From the NCBI GenBank assembly GCA_045540295.1, contig JAZQGY010000031.1, forward strand, positions 62,001 through 126,000: 64,000 nt of DNA, read 5' to 3'. This DNA is from SIG452 sp045540295. GTDB lineage: Bacteria; Bacillota; Clostridia; UMGS1840. Both the position numbers and the translations under genes were made by a program. Shown piece by piece: positions 16,696 through 25,299 of this stretch (the first letter of the stretch is position 1; the number at the start of each line of letters is the position of its first letter). Below the pieces are notes generated by a model. The model saw nothing but the letters and a program-made list of their open reading frames with translations. It searched no databases and had not been told where the DNA came from.

Positions 16696-18945
16696 TTGAA
16701 CACAAATCAACCCAAACAAACCAAAAAAGAAAAGAAGAAAAAAGAACCGCCAAAAACGTTTTTTGGTGTTTTTATGCGTACCCTTTGGAACTTTTTTAAG
16801 TTTGCCATTCCGGGTCTGTTTTTGTTTGGCGTGGCAGTGATTATTTTTATCATTGCATCCACAGAGCCGATTGACGTGGAAAACTTAAGCTTAGATTTGA
16901 CCAGCAGCATCTATTATGTGGACACAAACGGAGACATTGTGGAATATGAAAAAATTTCCGGTACCCAGAACCGTTTCTGGGTGGAATACTCCAGGGTCCC
17001 CCAGTATATGAAGGATGCTTTTGTATCCATCGAAGATGAACGGTTTTTCTCCCATAGCGGATTTGACATCAAACGAACATTCCGTGCTGTGTTGGATTAT
17101 CTTTCCCAGGGCTCCGGTGCACAGGGGGGCAGTACCATTACGCAGCAGCTGGTGAAAAACCTGACCGGCAACAATGACCGCAGTCCTGTGCGAAAAATCC
17201 AGGAAATCTGGCTGGCGTACCAGTTGGAGCAGGAGCTGACCAAGGATCAGATATTGGAGCTTTATATGAACACCATTTATCTCGCCCAGGGCGTAAACGG
17301 TGTGCAAACCGCCTCCAGACTGTATTTTGATAAGGACGTATCCGAGCTAACCCTGGCGGAATGTGCTTCCATCGCAGGAATTACGCAGTATCCCAGCTAT
17401 TATGACCCTTTTATCCATCCGGATAACAATAAAGAAAAACAGGAAGTTGTCCTTCGCAAAATGCTGGAGCTTGGCAAAATCAATCAGGAAGAATACGACC
17501 AGGCTGTAGCAGAAGAATTAAACTTTAAAAAAGGAAATATGAAAACCTCTGCGTCCAATCAGTCGTATATAACAGAAGTAATCATCGAAGATGCCGTAAA
17601 GTTGCTGATGGAACACCAAGGGCTTTCCGAACCCGTTGCAACCAAGAAAATTGTTTCCGGCGGTTATCAGATTATCTCAACCGTGGACCCCAAGGTGCAA
17701 TCCGCTATTAACAGTGTGTTCTCCGATCCGGCAAACTTCCCCAAATCCCCCCACAGCGATTATCCCCAGGGGGCTATCGTGGTGATGGATCCTCAAACCG
17801 GTCACATCAAAGGTCTGTACGGCGGTATCGGCCCGAAACCGGGTGCATATTCCTTAAACCGTGCCATTGCCACCACTCGTCAACCGGGTTCCTGCATCAA
17901 GCCTCTTGGTGTTTACACCCCGGCGTTGGAAGCAGGGATTATCACTCCCAACACGGTGTATGCCGATAAAGCAATTACTTACGGTAGTTGGAGCCCCAAA
18001 AACTATTATAGCGGTTTCAAAGGCAATATGTCTGTGCAAAGAGCGGTTGAGCTTTCTGTCAATACCATCCCTGTTCAGATTTTAGAGGAAATCGGCGTAG
18101 AACAGTCCTACCGTTTCCTGCAAGACGATTTCCACATTACCAGTCTGACTGAATCCGACAAAGTGTTAGGTGCATTGGCGCTGGGCGGTATGACGAACGG
18201 TGTGTCCGTTCTGGAGATGACTGCAGCCTATGCAACCTTTGCCAACAACGGCGTATATGTGGAACCCACCACAATTTTAGAAATCCGTGACAGCCACGGT
18301 AAAACCGTGGTCACCGTAACTCCCGAATCTCACATTGCTATGAGTGAAAAAACTGCGGAACAGATGCATCAGATGCTCTTGGCGGTTGTGCAAAACGGTA
18401 CCGGTACCGGCGCCCGTATCAGCGGGGTAAAAGCAGGCGGTAAAACAGGTACCACCGATAACGATATCGACAGATGGTTTGTGGGATATACTCCCAACTA
18501 TGTGGCAGCCGTATGGTACGGCTTCGATACTCCCAAAAGTATGGCATATGTCAGCGGTAATCCTGCTTTAAATGCGTGGAAAAAAGTAATGGATCCCATT
18601 ATGCAAAATGCTCCTCGCAGAGAATATGCCACCAAAACTCCTGCTGTGATTCCCTCTTCCGCAATGACCGTGAAGGTTTGTACGATAACCAATCTGCTTC
18701 CTGCAGAGCATTGTATTGCTGCAGGAACTGTGGATATGGCAAGCTTCTATGAAGGTCAGATTCCCACAGAATACTGTACCGAAGAAGTGCATAATGGCGT
18801 AGTGAACTTAGGAGATTTGTTCGGCGTGGATCCGGAATCTGTGCCGGAACCCAGTATGCCGCCGGTACCGGATGCTTCAAACAACGCGGCTCCGACCCCG
18901 TCGGCAACAGGAAACGGTGATGCCACTGTTGCTCCCGCAGCATAG
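16696..18945 (+). CDS. Class A penicillin-binding protein (PBP1A type)
   Basis: Bifunctional peptidoglycan synthase, about 749 residues. A basic cytoplasmic tail and one transmembrane segment are followed by a GT51 glycosyltransferase domain (SIEDERFFSHSGFD, then GGSTITQQLVKNL) and a transpeptidase domain with SxxK in PGSCIKPLG, SVN in ELSVNTIPVQ and KTGT in GGKTGTTDND. The tail is Pro/Ala-rich. The preferred start is TTG at 16696, because GAGGTGA ends 5 nt before it; an in-frame TTG at 16666 has no ribosome site. It has its own promoter and terminator. Confidence 0.93.
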   Translation: MNTNQPKQTKKEKKKKEPPKTFFGVFMRTLWNFFKFAIPGLFLFGVAVIIFIIASTEPIDVENLSLDLTSSIYYVDTNGDIVEYEKISGTQNRFWVEYSRVPQYMKDAFVSIEDERFFSHSGFDIKRTFRAVLDYLSQGSGAQGGSTITQQLVKNLTGNNDRSPVRKIQEIWLAYQLEQELTKDQILELYMNTIYLAQGVNGVQTASRLYFDKDVSELTLAECASIAGITQYPSYYDPFIHPDNNKEKQEVVLRKMLELGKINQEEYDQAVAEELNFKKGNMKTSASNQSYITEVIIEDAVKLLMEHQGLSEPVATKKIVSGGYQIISTVDPKVQSAINSVFSDPANFPKSPHSDYPQGAIVVMDPQTGHIKGLYGGIGPKPGAYSLNRAIATTRQPGSCIKPLGVYTPALEAGIITPNTVYADKAITYGSWSPKNYYSGFKGNMSVQRAVELSVNTIPVQILEEIGVEQSYRFLQDDFHITSLTESDKVLGALALGGMTNGVSVLEMTAAYATFANNGVYVEPTTILEIRDSHGKTVVTVTPESHIAMSEKTAEQMHQMLLAVVQNGTGTGARISGVKAGGKTGTTDNDIDRWFVGYTPNYVAAVWYGFDTPKSMAYVSGNPALNAWKKVMDPIMQNAPRREYATKTPAVIPSSAMTVKVCTITNLLPAEHCIAAGTVDMASFYEGQIPTEYCTEEVHNGVVNLGDLFGVDPESVPEPSMPPVPDASNNAAPTPSATGNGDATVAPAA

Positions 18946-18967
18946 GAATCTTCGAAAACTGTATACA

Positions 18968-19006
18968 AAAAGAGCAAGTATTTGATACTTGCTCTTTTAA
19001 TTTTTT
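18968..19006 (+). terminator. Terminator of the PBP gene
   Basis: AAGAGCAAGTAT and ATACTTGCTCTT arms with a T-rich tail. Confidence 0.9.
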
Positions 19007-19033
19007 GTTTAGCGCCATTTTACATTATCTCGA

Positions 19034-19150
19034 AACGCAGAAAAATGGATGATAGACGGAGCAACTGAAAGGGCGTTTACGCCCTTCTCCTGAAGGCGTA
19101 CATATTGTGTACGCCGAATGGTGAAGTTGATTCGTATAGCGCCATTTTAC
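19034..19150. repeat. Family-1 structured repeat, unit c
   Basis: First of three tandem units filling the convergent gap between the PBP gene and hisD. The outer arms AAAAATGG and CCATTTT close the fold. Hairpin 1 is AAGGGCG-TTTA-CGCCCTT (19069-19086) and hairpin 2 is GGCGTAC-ATATTGT-GTACGCC (19095-19115), flanked by CTGAA and GAATGGTGAAGTT. Confidence 0.8.
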
Positions 19151-19159
19151 ACTACCTCA

Positions 19160-19271
19160 AAACGCAGAAAAATGGATGATAAAATCGGAAACCGAAAGAA
19201 ATTGATTTCTTCTCCCGACGGCGTACATTGTGTACGTCGAGGGTGAGGTTTACGAATTGTGCGCCATTTTC
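19160..19271. repeat. Family-1 structured repeat, unit d
   Basis: Second tandem unit. Hairpin 1 is AAGAAA-TTGA-TTTCTT (19196-19211) and hairpin 2 is GGCGTACA-TTG-TGTACGTC (19220-19238, one G-T pair). Outer arms are AAAAATGG and CCATTTT. Confidence 0.8.
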
Positions 19272-19283
19272 ACCTATTCTTGA

Positions 19284-19394
19284 AACGCAGAAAAATGGAT
19301 GCAGAATGGAGGAACAGAACCCGCAGGGAAGTTCCCGAAGCCGTACCGAGTGTACGGCGAGTGGTTCTGTTCGTACATTGTGCGCCATTTTTCA
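19284..19394. repeat. Family-1 structured repeat, unit e
   Basis: Third tandem unit, with the best outer stem: GAACAGAAC pairs with GTTCTGTTC, CATT with AATG, TGCA with TGC, and AAAAATGG with CCATTTTT. Hairpin 1 is GGGA-AGT-TCCC (19326-19336) and hairpin 2 is GCCGTAC-CGAGT-GTACGGC (19340-19358). It ends about 8 nt from the hisD stop codon. Confidence 0.82.
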
Positions 19395-19401
19395 AGTTTA
19401 C

Positions 19402-20697
19402 TTAGAGAGGTCTCTTTCTGACTGCCATCGCATGTGCCGCAAACCCTTCCAGCTCTGCAAAATTGCCGGCTTTATCCTTGACGGATACGAATCCTTCTTT
19501 GGTGACGTAGCCGAAGGAAGAACGCTTCATAAAGTCTAGAACGCCAACGGAAGAATAGGTTTTTGCAAAACCGCCGGTGGGCAAAATTGCATTGGGGCCC
19601 ATTAAGAAGTTACACAAGGTAACGGGAGTCCATTCCCCTAATAAGATTTCCCCTGCATTTTTAATCTGGGGAAGCACATCAAAGGGTTTGTCGCAAAGCA
19701 CTTCCATATGTTCAGGTGCATATTCGTTGACAAAATCTACGGACTGGGCAAAGTTGTCTGTAATAATCGCACCGCCATAGGTGGATAAGTTGGTGTTGAT
19801 AAAGTTCTGACGAAGCTCCGGAAGCTCTTTGATGTATTCGGTCGCTAAAGCACAAACTTCATTCACAAAAGCTTCATTGTGACATACTAACAGGGCTGCA
19901 GAATCAGGCCCATGTTCTGCTTCAATGAGCCAGTCCAGAGCCGCCTTTTTAGGATCAGTGGAATCATCACACAAAATAATGGATTCACTGGGGCCGGCAG
20001 GAAGACCGGTATCAATATAATTTGCCAGTACACGTTTTGCCGCAGTAGCATACGCATTACCGGGACCGATGACTTTTCTGGTTTTCGGAATGGTTTCGGT
20101 GCCAAAAGCAACTGCTGCAATTGCCTGGATACCGCCTACTTTAAAGATTTCGGTAATCCCCAACAGCTTCGCTGCAGTTAAGATAGCATCATCCACTTTT
20201 CCTTCTTTATTGGGAGGGGTTACTACCACAATTTTTTCAACTCCTGCAACCACTGCAGGAACACCCAGCATTAAAAGAACAGAGGGGAAGCTTCCCTTAC
20301 CGCCGGGAACATACAGGCACACGCTTTCAATGGGAGTGGTCTTTTCCCCTGCCAAAATGCCTTTGTCCACTTCGGTCATCCACATTTCTTCCGGTTTCTG
20401 TTTTTCGTGGAAGGTGCGGATGTTATGATATGCATAGGTGATTGCCTCTTTGGAGGTAGCATCAATACGGTTATAAGCTTCTTCGATTTCTTCGCAAGTT
20501 ACCTTCATGGTTTCCGAAGTCAAAGAAATTTTATCGAATTTTTCGGTATATTTTAAAACCGCCTTGTCGCCGTTTTCTTTGACGTCCCAAGAAACTTCTC
20601 TTGCCACTTCCATATAGGCGGTAATATCAATTTCCGCACGTTTTAAAATGAACTCTTTCTTTTCGGGAGTGAGTTCGCTGTATTTATAAATGTTCAT
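19402..20697 (-). CDS. hisD: Histidinol dehydrogenase
   Basis: NAD- and zinc-dependent enzyme for the last two oxidation steps of histidine synthesis. 431 residues, the usual size. Family motifs are YVPGGKGSFPSV, VTPPNKEG, GPGNAYATAAKR, GPSESIILCDD, EAEHGPDSAALL and the late TGGFAKTYSSVGV. The ATG at 20697 is preferred over the longer frame because AGGAG lies 7 nt upstream. It is downstream of pyrE, not in a his operon; hisF and a histidinol-phosphatase lie elsewhere in the window. HisD-fold homologues with other alcohol substrates (HpsN type) exist, so the context leaves some doubt. Confidence 0.88.
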   Translation of the reverse strand: MNIYKYSELTPEKKEFILKRAEIDITAYMEVAREVSWDVKENGDKAVLKYTEKFDKISLTSETMKVTCEEIEEAYNRIDATSKEAITYAYHNIRTFHEKQKPEEMWMTEVDKGILAGEKTTPIESVCLYVPGGKGSFPSVLLMLGVPAVVAGVEKIVVVTPPNKEGKVDDAILTAAKLLGITEIFKVGGIQAIAAVAFGTETIPKTRKVIGPGNAYATAAKRVLANYIDTGLPAGPSESIILCDDSTDPKKAALDWLIEAEHGPDSAALLVCHNEAFVNEVCALATEYIKELPELRQNFINTNLSTYGGAIITDNFAQSVDFVNEYAPEHMEVLCDKPFDVLPQIKNAGEILLGEWTPVTLCNFLMGPNAILPTGGFAKTYSSVGVLDFMKRSSFGYVTKEGFVSVKDKAGNFAELEGFAAHAMAVRKRPL

Positions 20698-20731
20698 AAG
20701 AAAACTCCTAACAAACAAAATATCAAAAAGA

Positions 20732-21316
20732 TTAAACTTTTAAGTTACGGCTGCCGGGTTTTACCAGGGGCAGTTTTCCTTCCTTGCAGATGGGGCAGTT
20801 TTCAGGTTCAAAGGATTCCACCGCCATAGACAGAACAGAATAATAAGGAACGCCGAAATCAATCTGTCCGCCGGTTCTGTCCACAATAGAACCAACACCG
20901 CAAACAATACCGCCTGCATCCTGAATCAGCTTGATTACTTCTTTTACGGAGCCACCGGTGGTAACAACGTCTTCTACCACTAACACTCTCTGGCCTTTTT
21001 CCACACCGAAGCTGCGGCGGAAGGTCATTTCTCCGTTTTCTCTTTCCGCAAAAATGTTGGGAACATTTAAGTGACGGGAAACTTCGTAAGACATTAAGAT
21101 GGCACCGATTGCAGGTCCGCAAACCACGTCAGGTTTGTTATCACCCAAACGGTCTGCCAATTCTTTACATAACAGTTCAGATAACTTTGCATCTTTAAAA
21201 ATTTTTGCACACTGTAAGTATCTGTTGGAATGGCGTCCGGAGGTCAGCAAAAAATGGCCTTCCAGCAAAACACCCGCATCTTTTAACAGTTCCAATGCTT
21301 TTTCGTTGGTAATCAT
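20732..21316 (-). CDS. pyrE: Orotate phosphoribosyltransferase
   Basis: Transfers phosphoribose from PRPP to orotate to give OMP in pyrimidine synthesis. 194 residues. The PRPP-binding motif is seen as VLVVEDVVTTGGSVKEVI, and the flexible loop as REN near FAERENGEMTFRRSF. The start at 21316 has AAAGGA about 9 nt upstream; the 10 codons before it lack support. Upstream lie dyads ATTGTTA-N6-TAACAAT (21369-21388) and ACACA-AAA-TGTGT (21342-21354) of unknown role. It is the first gene of a pyrE-hisD transcript, divergent from nrdR. Confidence 0.93.
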   Translation of the reverse strand: MITNEKALELLKDAGVLLEGHFLLTSGRHSNRYLQCAKIFKDAKLSELLCKELADRLGDNKPDVVCGPAIGAILMSYEVSRHLNVPNIFAERENGEMTFRRSFGVEKGQRVLVVEDVVTTGGSVKEVIKLIQDAGGIVCGVGSIVDRTGGQIDFGVPYYSVLSMAVESFEPENCPICKEGKLPLVKPGSRNLKV

Positions 21317-21481
21317 GGTATCAAATCCTTTCTTTATGCCACACAAAATGTGTTATTTTTCATTCGTCATTGTTAAGAATCTAACAATTCTATTTATTAT
21401 AGCATACTTTTTCCGAAAATGCTATAGTTTTTTGTAAAAATTTAAGAAAAATTACAATTTCTTGAATTTATGATATTTTGC

Positions 21482-21511
21482 TTGATTTTTCACTATAGGA
21501 TATAGTATAAT
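21482..21511 (+). promoter_or_regulatory. Promoter of nrdR-mnmA
   Basis: TTGATT, an 18-nt spacer and TATAAT, ending 30 nt before the nrdR start. Confidence 0.65.
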
Positions 21512-21540
21512 AAATCATGTGAAAATAGGAGGTGTACTCT

Positions 21541-21990
21541 ATGAAATGTCCCTACTGCGGATTCCATGAAAGTAAAGTAATTGATTCCAGACGGTTGGAA
21601 GAAACCAATTCCATCAAACGTCGTCGGGAATGTCTGTCCTGTGAAAAACGGTTTTCTACCTACGAAAGAGTGGAGTTAGCCCCCTTAGTTGTGATTAAGA
21701 AGAACGGTGACCGTGAACAGTTTGACCGCCAGAAACTTCTTCGCGGCATTATGCACGCCTGTGAAAAACGTCCCGTTTCCATTGACATGATGGAAAAATT
21801 GGTCTCTGAGGTGGAAACCACATTAAACAACGAGCTGATGCAGGAAGTAGAAAGCGAAAAAATCGGAGAACTGGTCATGGATAAGTTGAAAGAAGTGGAC
21901 GAGGTTGCCTATGTTCGTTTTGCTTCGGTATACCGTCAATTTCGTGACATCAACACCTTTATGGAAGAATTGCAAAAGCTTTTAAAATAG
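21541..21990 (+). CDS. nrdR: Transcriptional repressor NrdR
   Basis: Zinc-ribbon and ATP-cone repressor that senses ATP/dATP and controls ribonucleotide reductase genes. 149 residues. The zinc ribbon is CPYCGFHESKVIDSRR followed by CLSCEKRFSTYER; the ATP-cone domain starts at VVIKKNGDREQFDRQKL and ends with VAYVRFASVYRQF. The start at 21541 has a full AGGAGGTG; a 9-nt extension is not needed. The downstream gene is mnmA (22 nt gap). No ribonucleotide reductase is in the window. Confidence 0.96.
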   Translation: MKCPYCGFHESKVIDSRRLEETNSIKRRRECLSCEKRFSTYERVELAPLVVIKKNGDREQFDRQKLLRGIMHACEKRPVSIDMMEKLVSEVETTLNNELMQEVESEKIGELVMDKLKEVDEVAYVRFASVYRQFRDINTFMEELQKLLK

Positions 21991-22011
21991 TTTCTTGGAA
22001 GGATTTAAGAT

Positions 22012-23082
22012 ATGGAAAATGCATCCAAAAAGGTTGCCGTCGGAATGAGCGGCGGCGTGGATTCTTCGGTTTGCGCGCTGTTATTGTGCGAGGCAGGCTA
22101 CGAGGTTTCGGGGATTACGCTGCTGTTACACGGCGGCAGTACAAACGAAAAAGTTTGCGGCTCTACCTCAGACATTGATGATGCTAAATCAGTTGCCGAA
22201 AACTTAGGCATTCCACTTACCGTTTGCGACCAAAGAAAAACATTTGAATGTCAGGTCATTGACCGTTTTTCCAAAAGCTATGAGCTTGCCGAAACACCAA
22301 ATCCCTGTATTCTTTGCAACCGCTATATGAAATTTGACGCCATGCTTTCGGAAGCCTTAAACCTTGGCATGGACTATATTGCCACGGGTCATTATGCCCG
22401 TGTGGAATACGATGAATCTTCGGGTCGCTATCTTTTAAAGAAGGCAATTGACGAAACCAAAGACCAAAGCTATGTGCTGTATTCTTTAACGCAACATCAA
22501 TTATCCCACACTCTGTTTCCGTTAGGACATTTAAAAAAATCGGAAATCAGAGAAATCGCGAACAAAAAAAATTTAAAAACTGCCCATAAGAAGGAAAGTC
22601 AGGACATCTGCTTTGTGCCGGACGGTGACTATGCAGCCTTTATTCGCCGTTATCGGGGCGTGTCATTTCCTGAAGGCAATTTTGTGGACAAAGAGGGCAA
22701 TATTTTAGGACGTCACAAAGGCATTATTCACTACACCGTGGGCCAAAGAAAAGGCTTGGGATTATCCTTCCCCTGCCCTATGTATGTGATTTCTAAAAAT
22801 TTAGATACCAACACCGTGGTATTAGGTCCTATCGAAGAACTGTATCAGACTACCTTCTATGCCACTGACATCAACTTCATATCGGTGGAAAAAATCGAAG
22901 GAGAACTGCAGGTATCCGCCAAAATCCGTTACAATCAGAAAGAACAACCTGCAACTGTATCGCAAATTAATGAAAATACTATAAAAGTTACTTTTTTGGA
23001 ACCTCAAAAGGCTATCACAAAAGGTCAGGCCGTTGTGTTATATAACGGTGATACTGTGGTAGGCGGAGGTACGATTCTGTAA
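22012..23082 (+). CDS. mnmA: tRNA 2-thiouridylase MnmA
   Basis: Adds sulfur to uridine 34 of Lys, Glu and Gln tRNAs; tRNA-Lys(TTT) and tRNA-Gln(TTG) are in this window. 356 residues. The PP-loop ATP site is GMSGGVDSSV; the catalytic cysteines lie in NPCILCNRY and in SQDICFVPDGDY; GHYAR is also conserved. The C-terminal beta domain includes VGQRKGLG. AAGGA precedes the ATG. It probably shares the nrdR transcript; a cysteine desulfurase partner is not in the window. Confidence 0.95.
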   Translation: MENASKKVAVGMSGGVDSSVCALLLCEAGYEVSGITLLLHGGSTNEKVCGSTSDIDDAKSVAENLGIPLTVCDQRKTFECQVIDRFSKSYELAETPNPCILCNRYMKFDAMLSEALNLGMDYIATGHYARVEYDESSGRYLLKKAIDETKDQSYVLYSLTQHQLSHTLFPLGHLKKSEIREIANKKNLKTAHKKESQDICFVPDGDYAAFIRRYRGVSFPEGNFVDKEGNILGRHKGIIHYTVGQRKGLGLSFPCPMYVISKNLDTNTVVLGPIEELYQTTFYATDINFISVEKIEGELQVSAKIRYNQKEQPATVSQINENTIKVTFLEPQKAITKGQAVVLYNGDTVVGGGTIL

Positions 23083-23113
23083 CAAAACCAAAGAGAAAGA
23101 GAGGAATCCTCCT

Positions 23114-23530
23114 ATGAAACATCTTAGAAAAATTCTTGCTGTGATGATTGTTTTGGCAACCGTTTTGACCGTGTCTGTATTAGCTTCCGGAGAAGACCCG
23201 GTGATTTCCTTAAGCTATTTAAACGAAATCTTTATGCCGAAAGTGGAAAAGAAAATTACTGATACTGCAGTGTTCACCGTGGTAAGTGTGGAAGAAGACA
23301 AAACCTTTGTAGCCGGTGCAGGCTGTGAATTTATCCTCCGTGGGGGCGAAGCAACCGTCAACGCTTCCGCAAACGGCGGTTTGTCTGACACTACCGACGG
23401 AGTGGATTTAACCCAGGATACTGTTGTTCCTGCAAACCATCTGTTAATCGTTCCCCGTGATGACGGAAGAGGTTTTGAAGCGGTTACGGATGTTATCATT
23501 ATGGTAAAAGGTTCTTACGAAATCAAGTAA
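23114..23530 (+). CDS. Small exported protein of unknown function
   Basis: 138 residues with a clear signal peptide (positive start MKHLRK, hydrophobic 7-24, probable cleavage near VLASGE). The mature part is mostly beta-strand-like, with Gly/Ala-rich text around FILRGGEATVNASANGG and a strand-rich end ADVIIMVKGSYEI-like. I do not recognise a family. It follows mnmA by 31 nt with GAGAGGAATCC upstream, so it may be co-transcribed. It contains no cysteine-rich or LPXTG anchor. Confidence 0.6.
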   Translation: MKHLRKILAVMIVLATVLTVSVLASGEDPVISLSYLNEIFMPKVEKKITDTAVFTVVSVEEDKTFVAGAGCEFILRGGEATVNASANGGLSDTTDGVDLTQDTVVPANHLLIVPRDDGRGFEAVTDVIIMVKGSYEIK

Positions 23531-23553
23531 TTTTTGTATTTTTTAAAAAACAC

Positions 23554-23582
23554 TTGTAAAAACAGCAAGTTCGTGATAAAAT
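23554..23582 (+). promoter_or_regulatory. Possible promoter of 6S RNA
   Basis: TTGTAA, 17 nt and TAAAAT. The predicted start is about 50 nt before the 6S closing stem, which is farther than expected, so this is tentative. Confidence 0.3.
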
Positions 23583-23640
23583 AATACTACCCAATCAGAA
23601 ACGGAAATTTTATTCCGGAAAACTTCTATCAAATAAAAAA

Positions 23641-23823
23641 TCCTGCCGTTCGCGTCAGCCGGGTATTTATTAGAACCAACACATTTTATAAGGGAGCCAA
23701 TCTCCTCTCGTCAATTGTAGGCCCACCGCCTTTATGGCCGTATGGGGAACGTGCGACTGAGGGTAGGCACCCACCTGCACGAGCAGGTTTCTAATATTAT
23801 CTTCGGGCAACGGCTCGGCGGGA
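23641..23823 (+). ncRNA. ssrS: 6S RNA (ssrS)
   Basis: Long hairpin RNA that binds sigma-A RNA polymerase by imitating an open promoter. The terminal stem is TCCTGCCG (23641-23648) with CGGCGGGA (23816-23823), fully paired with one G-T. Inside it are segments I recognise from Firmicutes 6S RNAs: TTAGAACCAACA, AAGGGAGCC, and GAGGGTAGGCACCCACC near the 3' side. No protein frame is convincing here. A strong terminator follows at 23836-23870. Recognition is from memory of the family, not from a covariance search. Confidence 0.8.
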
Positions 23824-23835
23824 TCCATATGATTT

Positions 23836-23870
23836 AAAAAAGCCACAGAATTTAATCCTGTGGCTTTTTG
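23836..23870 (+). terminator. Terminator after 6S RNA
   Basis: AAAAAGCCACAG and CTGTGGCTTTTT arms with a 9-nt loop. Confidence 0.9.
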
Positions 23871-23986
23871 TGATGTTGGGAAAGAATGTCTCAATCGGGA
23901 TTTCTGTTGTTATGGTGTTTCTTGCCAACGGACATTTGTTTTTTCGGTGATTGCAGAATTTTTTTCAAGAATTTACAAAAAAACTC

Positions 23987-24015
23987 TTGTAAAATGTTGT
24001 ATTCTGGTATATAAT
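23987..24015 (+). promoter_or_regulatory. Promoter of glyA
   Basis: TTGTAA, 17 nt and TATAAT, 45 nt before the glyA start. Confidence 0.75.
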
Positions 24016-24060
24016 AAACTTACGAATTTATGTGACATTATAAGAAAAGAGGTTTTAACC

Positions 24061-25299
24061 ATGGATTTTACCAGCATCATTAGAAAAACCGACGCAAAAG
24101 TGGCAGACGCCATTGAACTGGAAGTCAAAAGACAACGCTCCAAAATTGAGCTGATTGCTTCTGAAAACTTTGTATCCGAAGCGGTACTTCAGGCAGTGGG
24201 CTCTCCCTTAACCAATAAATACGCAGAAGGCTATCCCGGAAGACGTTACTACGGCGGTTGCGAATGTGTGGACATTGTGGAAGATATCGCAAGAGACCGT
24301 GCAAAAGCAATCTTCGGTTGCGACCATGCTAATGTGCAGCCTCATTCCGGCGCCAATGCCAACACCGCAGTATACTTTGCAATGCTCGAACCCGGCGACA
24401 CCATTTTAGGTATGAGCTTGGCACACGGCGGTCACTTAAGCCACGGTAGCCCGGTAAATATCTCCGGTAAATACTTCAACATCGTTTCCTATGGCGTGGA
24501 TGACGATACCCACACCATCAACTACGATAAGGTAAGAGAATTAGCTTTAGAACATAAGCCCAAAATGATTGTGGCAGGTGCTTCCGCATATCCCAGAATC
24601 ATTGATTTCCCCAAATTCCAGGAAATTGCAAAAGAAGTTGGCGCATACTTAATGGTGGATATTGCCCACATTGCAGGTCTGGTTGCAGCAGGGCTCCATC
24701 CCAGTCCGGTTCCCTATGCAGACTTTGTTACCACCACCACCCACAAAACCTTAAGAGGTCCCCGTGGCGGTATGATTATGTGTAAGGAAGAATACGCAAA
24801 AGCAATTGACAAAGCTGTATTCCCCGGTCTGCAGGGAGGTCCCTTAATGCACGTTATTGCCGGTAAGGCAGTTGCCTTCGGCGAAGCGTTAACTCAGGAA
24901 TTTAAAGATTATCAGAAACGGATTGTGGAAAATGCAAAAGCAATGTCCGAAGCGTTTTTAGAAGAAGGCATTGACTTAGTTTCCGGTGGCACCGATAACC
25001 ATCTGATGCTACTGGATTTAAGAAAATTAAATGTGACCGGTAAAGATGCAGAACACAACTTAGATGAAGTTGGCATCACCGTAAACAAAAATGCAATCCC
25101 CAACGATCCTCAGTCTCCCTTCATCACCAGCGGTATCCGTGTGGGTACTGCAGCGGTTACCTCCAGAGGTATGGGTGTGGAAGATATGAAGATGATTGCA
25201 AAATTAATTGCTATGACCTTAAAAGACTTTGAAGGAAATAAAGCAACCGTACAAAAAGGCGTTGCCGATTTGGTTGCAAAGTACAAGCTGTATGAATAA
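24061..25299 (+). CDS. glyA: Serine hydroxymethyltransferase
   Basis: PLP enzyme that converts serine and tetrahydrofolate to glycine and methylene-tetrahydrofolate. 412 residues, the standard bacterial length. The PLP lysine lies in TTTHKTLRGPRGG; other landmarks are LIASENFVS, YAEGYPGRRYYGGCE and HSGANAN. An open frame runs back to 23860 through the 6S terminator, but the ATG at 24061 with AGAGG upstream and a consensus promoter decides the start. The last codons overlap the rarA start. Confidence 0.97.
   Translation: MDFTSIIRKTDAKVADAIELEVKRQRSKIELIASENFVSEAVLQAVGSPLTNKYAEGYPGRRYYGGCECVDIVEDIARDRAKAIFGCDHANVQPHSGANANTAVYFAMLEPGDTILGMSLAHGGHLSHGSPVNISGKYFNIVSYGVDDDTHTINYDKVRELALEHKPKMIVAGASAYPRIIDFPKFQEIAKEVGAYLMVDIAHIAGLVAAGLHPSPVPYADFVTTTTHKTLRGPRGGMIMCKEEYAKAIDKAVFPGLQGGPLMHVIAGKAVAFGEALTQEFKDYQKRIVENAKAMSEAFLEEGIDLVSGGTDNHLMLLDLRKLNVTGKDAEHNLDEVGITVNKNAIPNDPQSPFITSGIRVGTAAVTSRGMGVEDMKMIAKLIAMTLKDFEGNKATVQKGVADLVAKYKLYE

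Noticed and set aside
19152..19388. Open frame of 78 residues across the PBP-hisD gap
   Set aside because: It is the family-1 repeat read in one frame, like the one at 5.7-6.0 kb.
21342..21388. NrdR boxes between pyrE and nrdR
   Set aside because: The ACACA-AAA-TGTGT dyad has the wrong length and inner sequence for an NrdR box, and it occurs once.
23670..23894. Minus-strand frame of 74 residues
   Set aside because: It covers the 6S RNA and its terminator; it is a common false call over this RNA.
23860..24060. 67-codon N-terminal extension of glyA
   Set aside because: It would begin inside the 6S terminator and cross the glyA promoter; ATG 24061 has the expected N-terminus.
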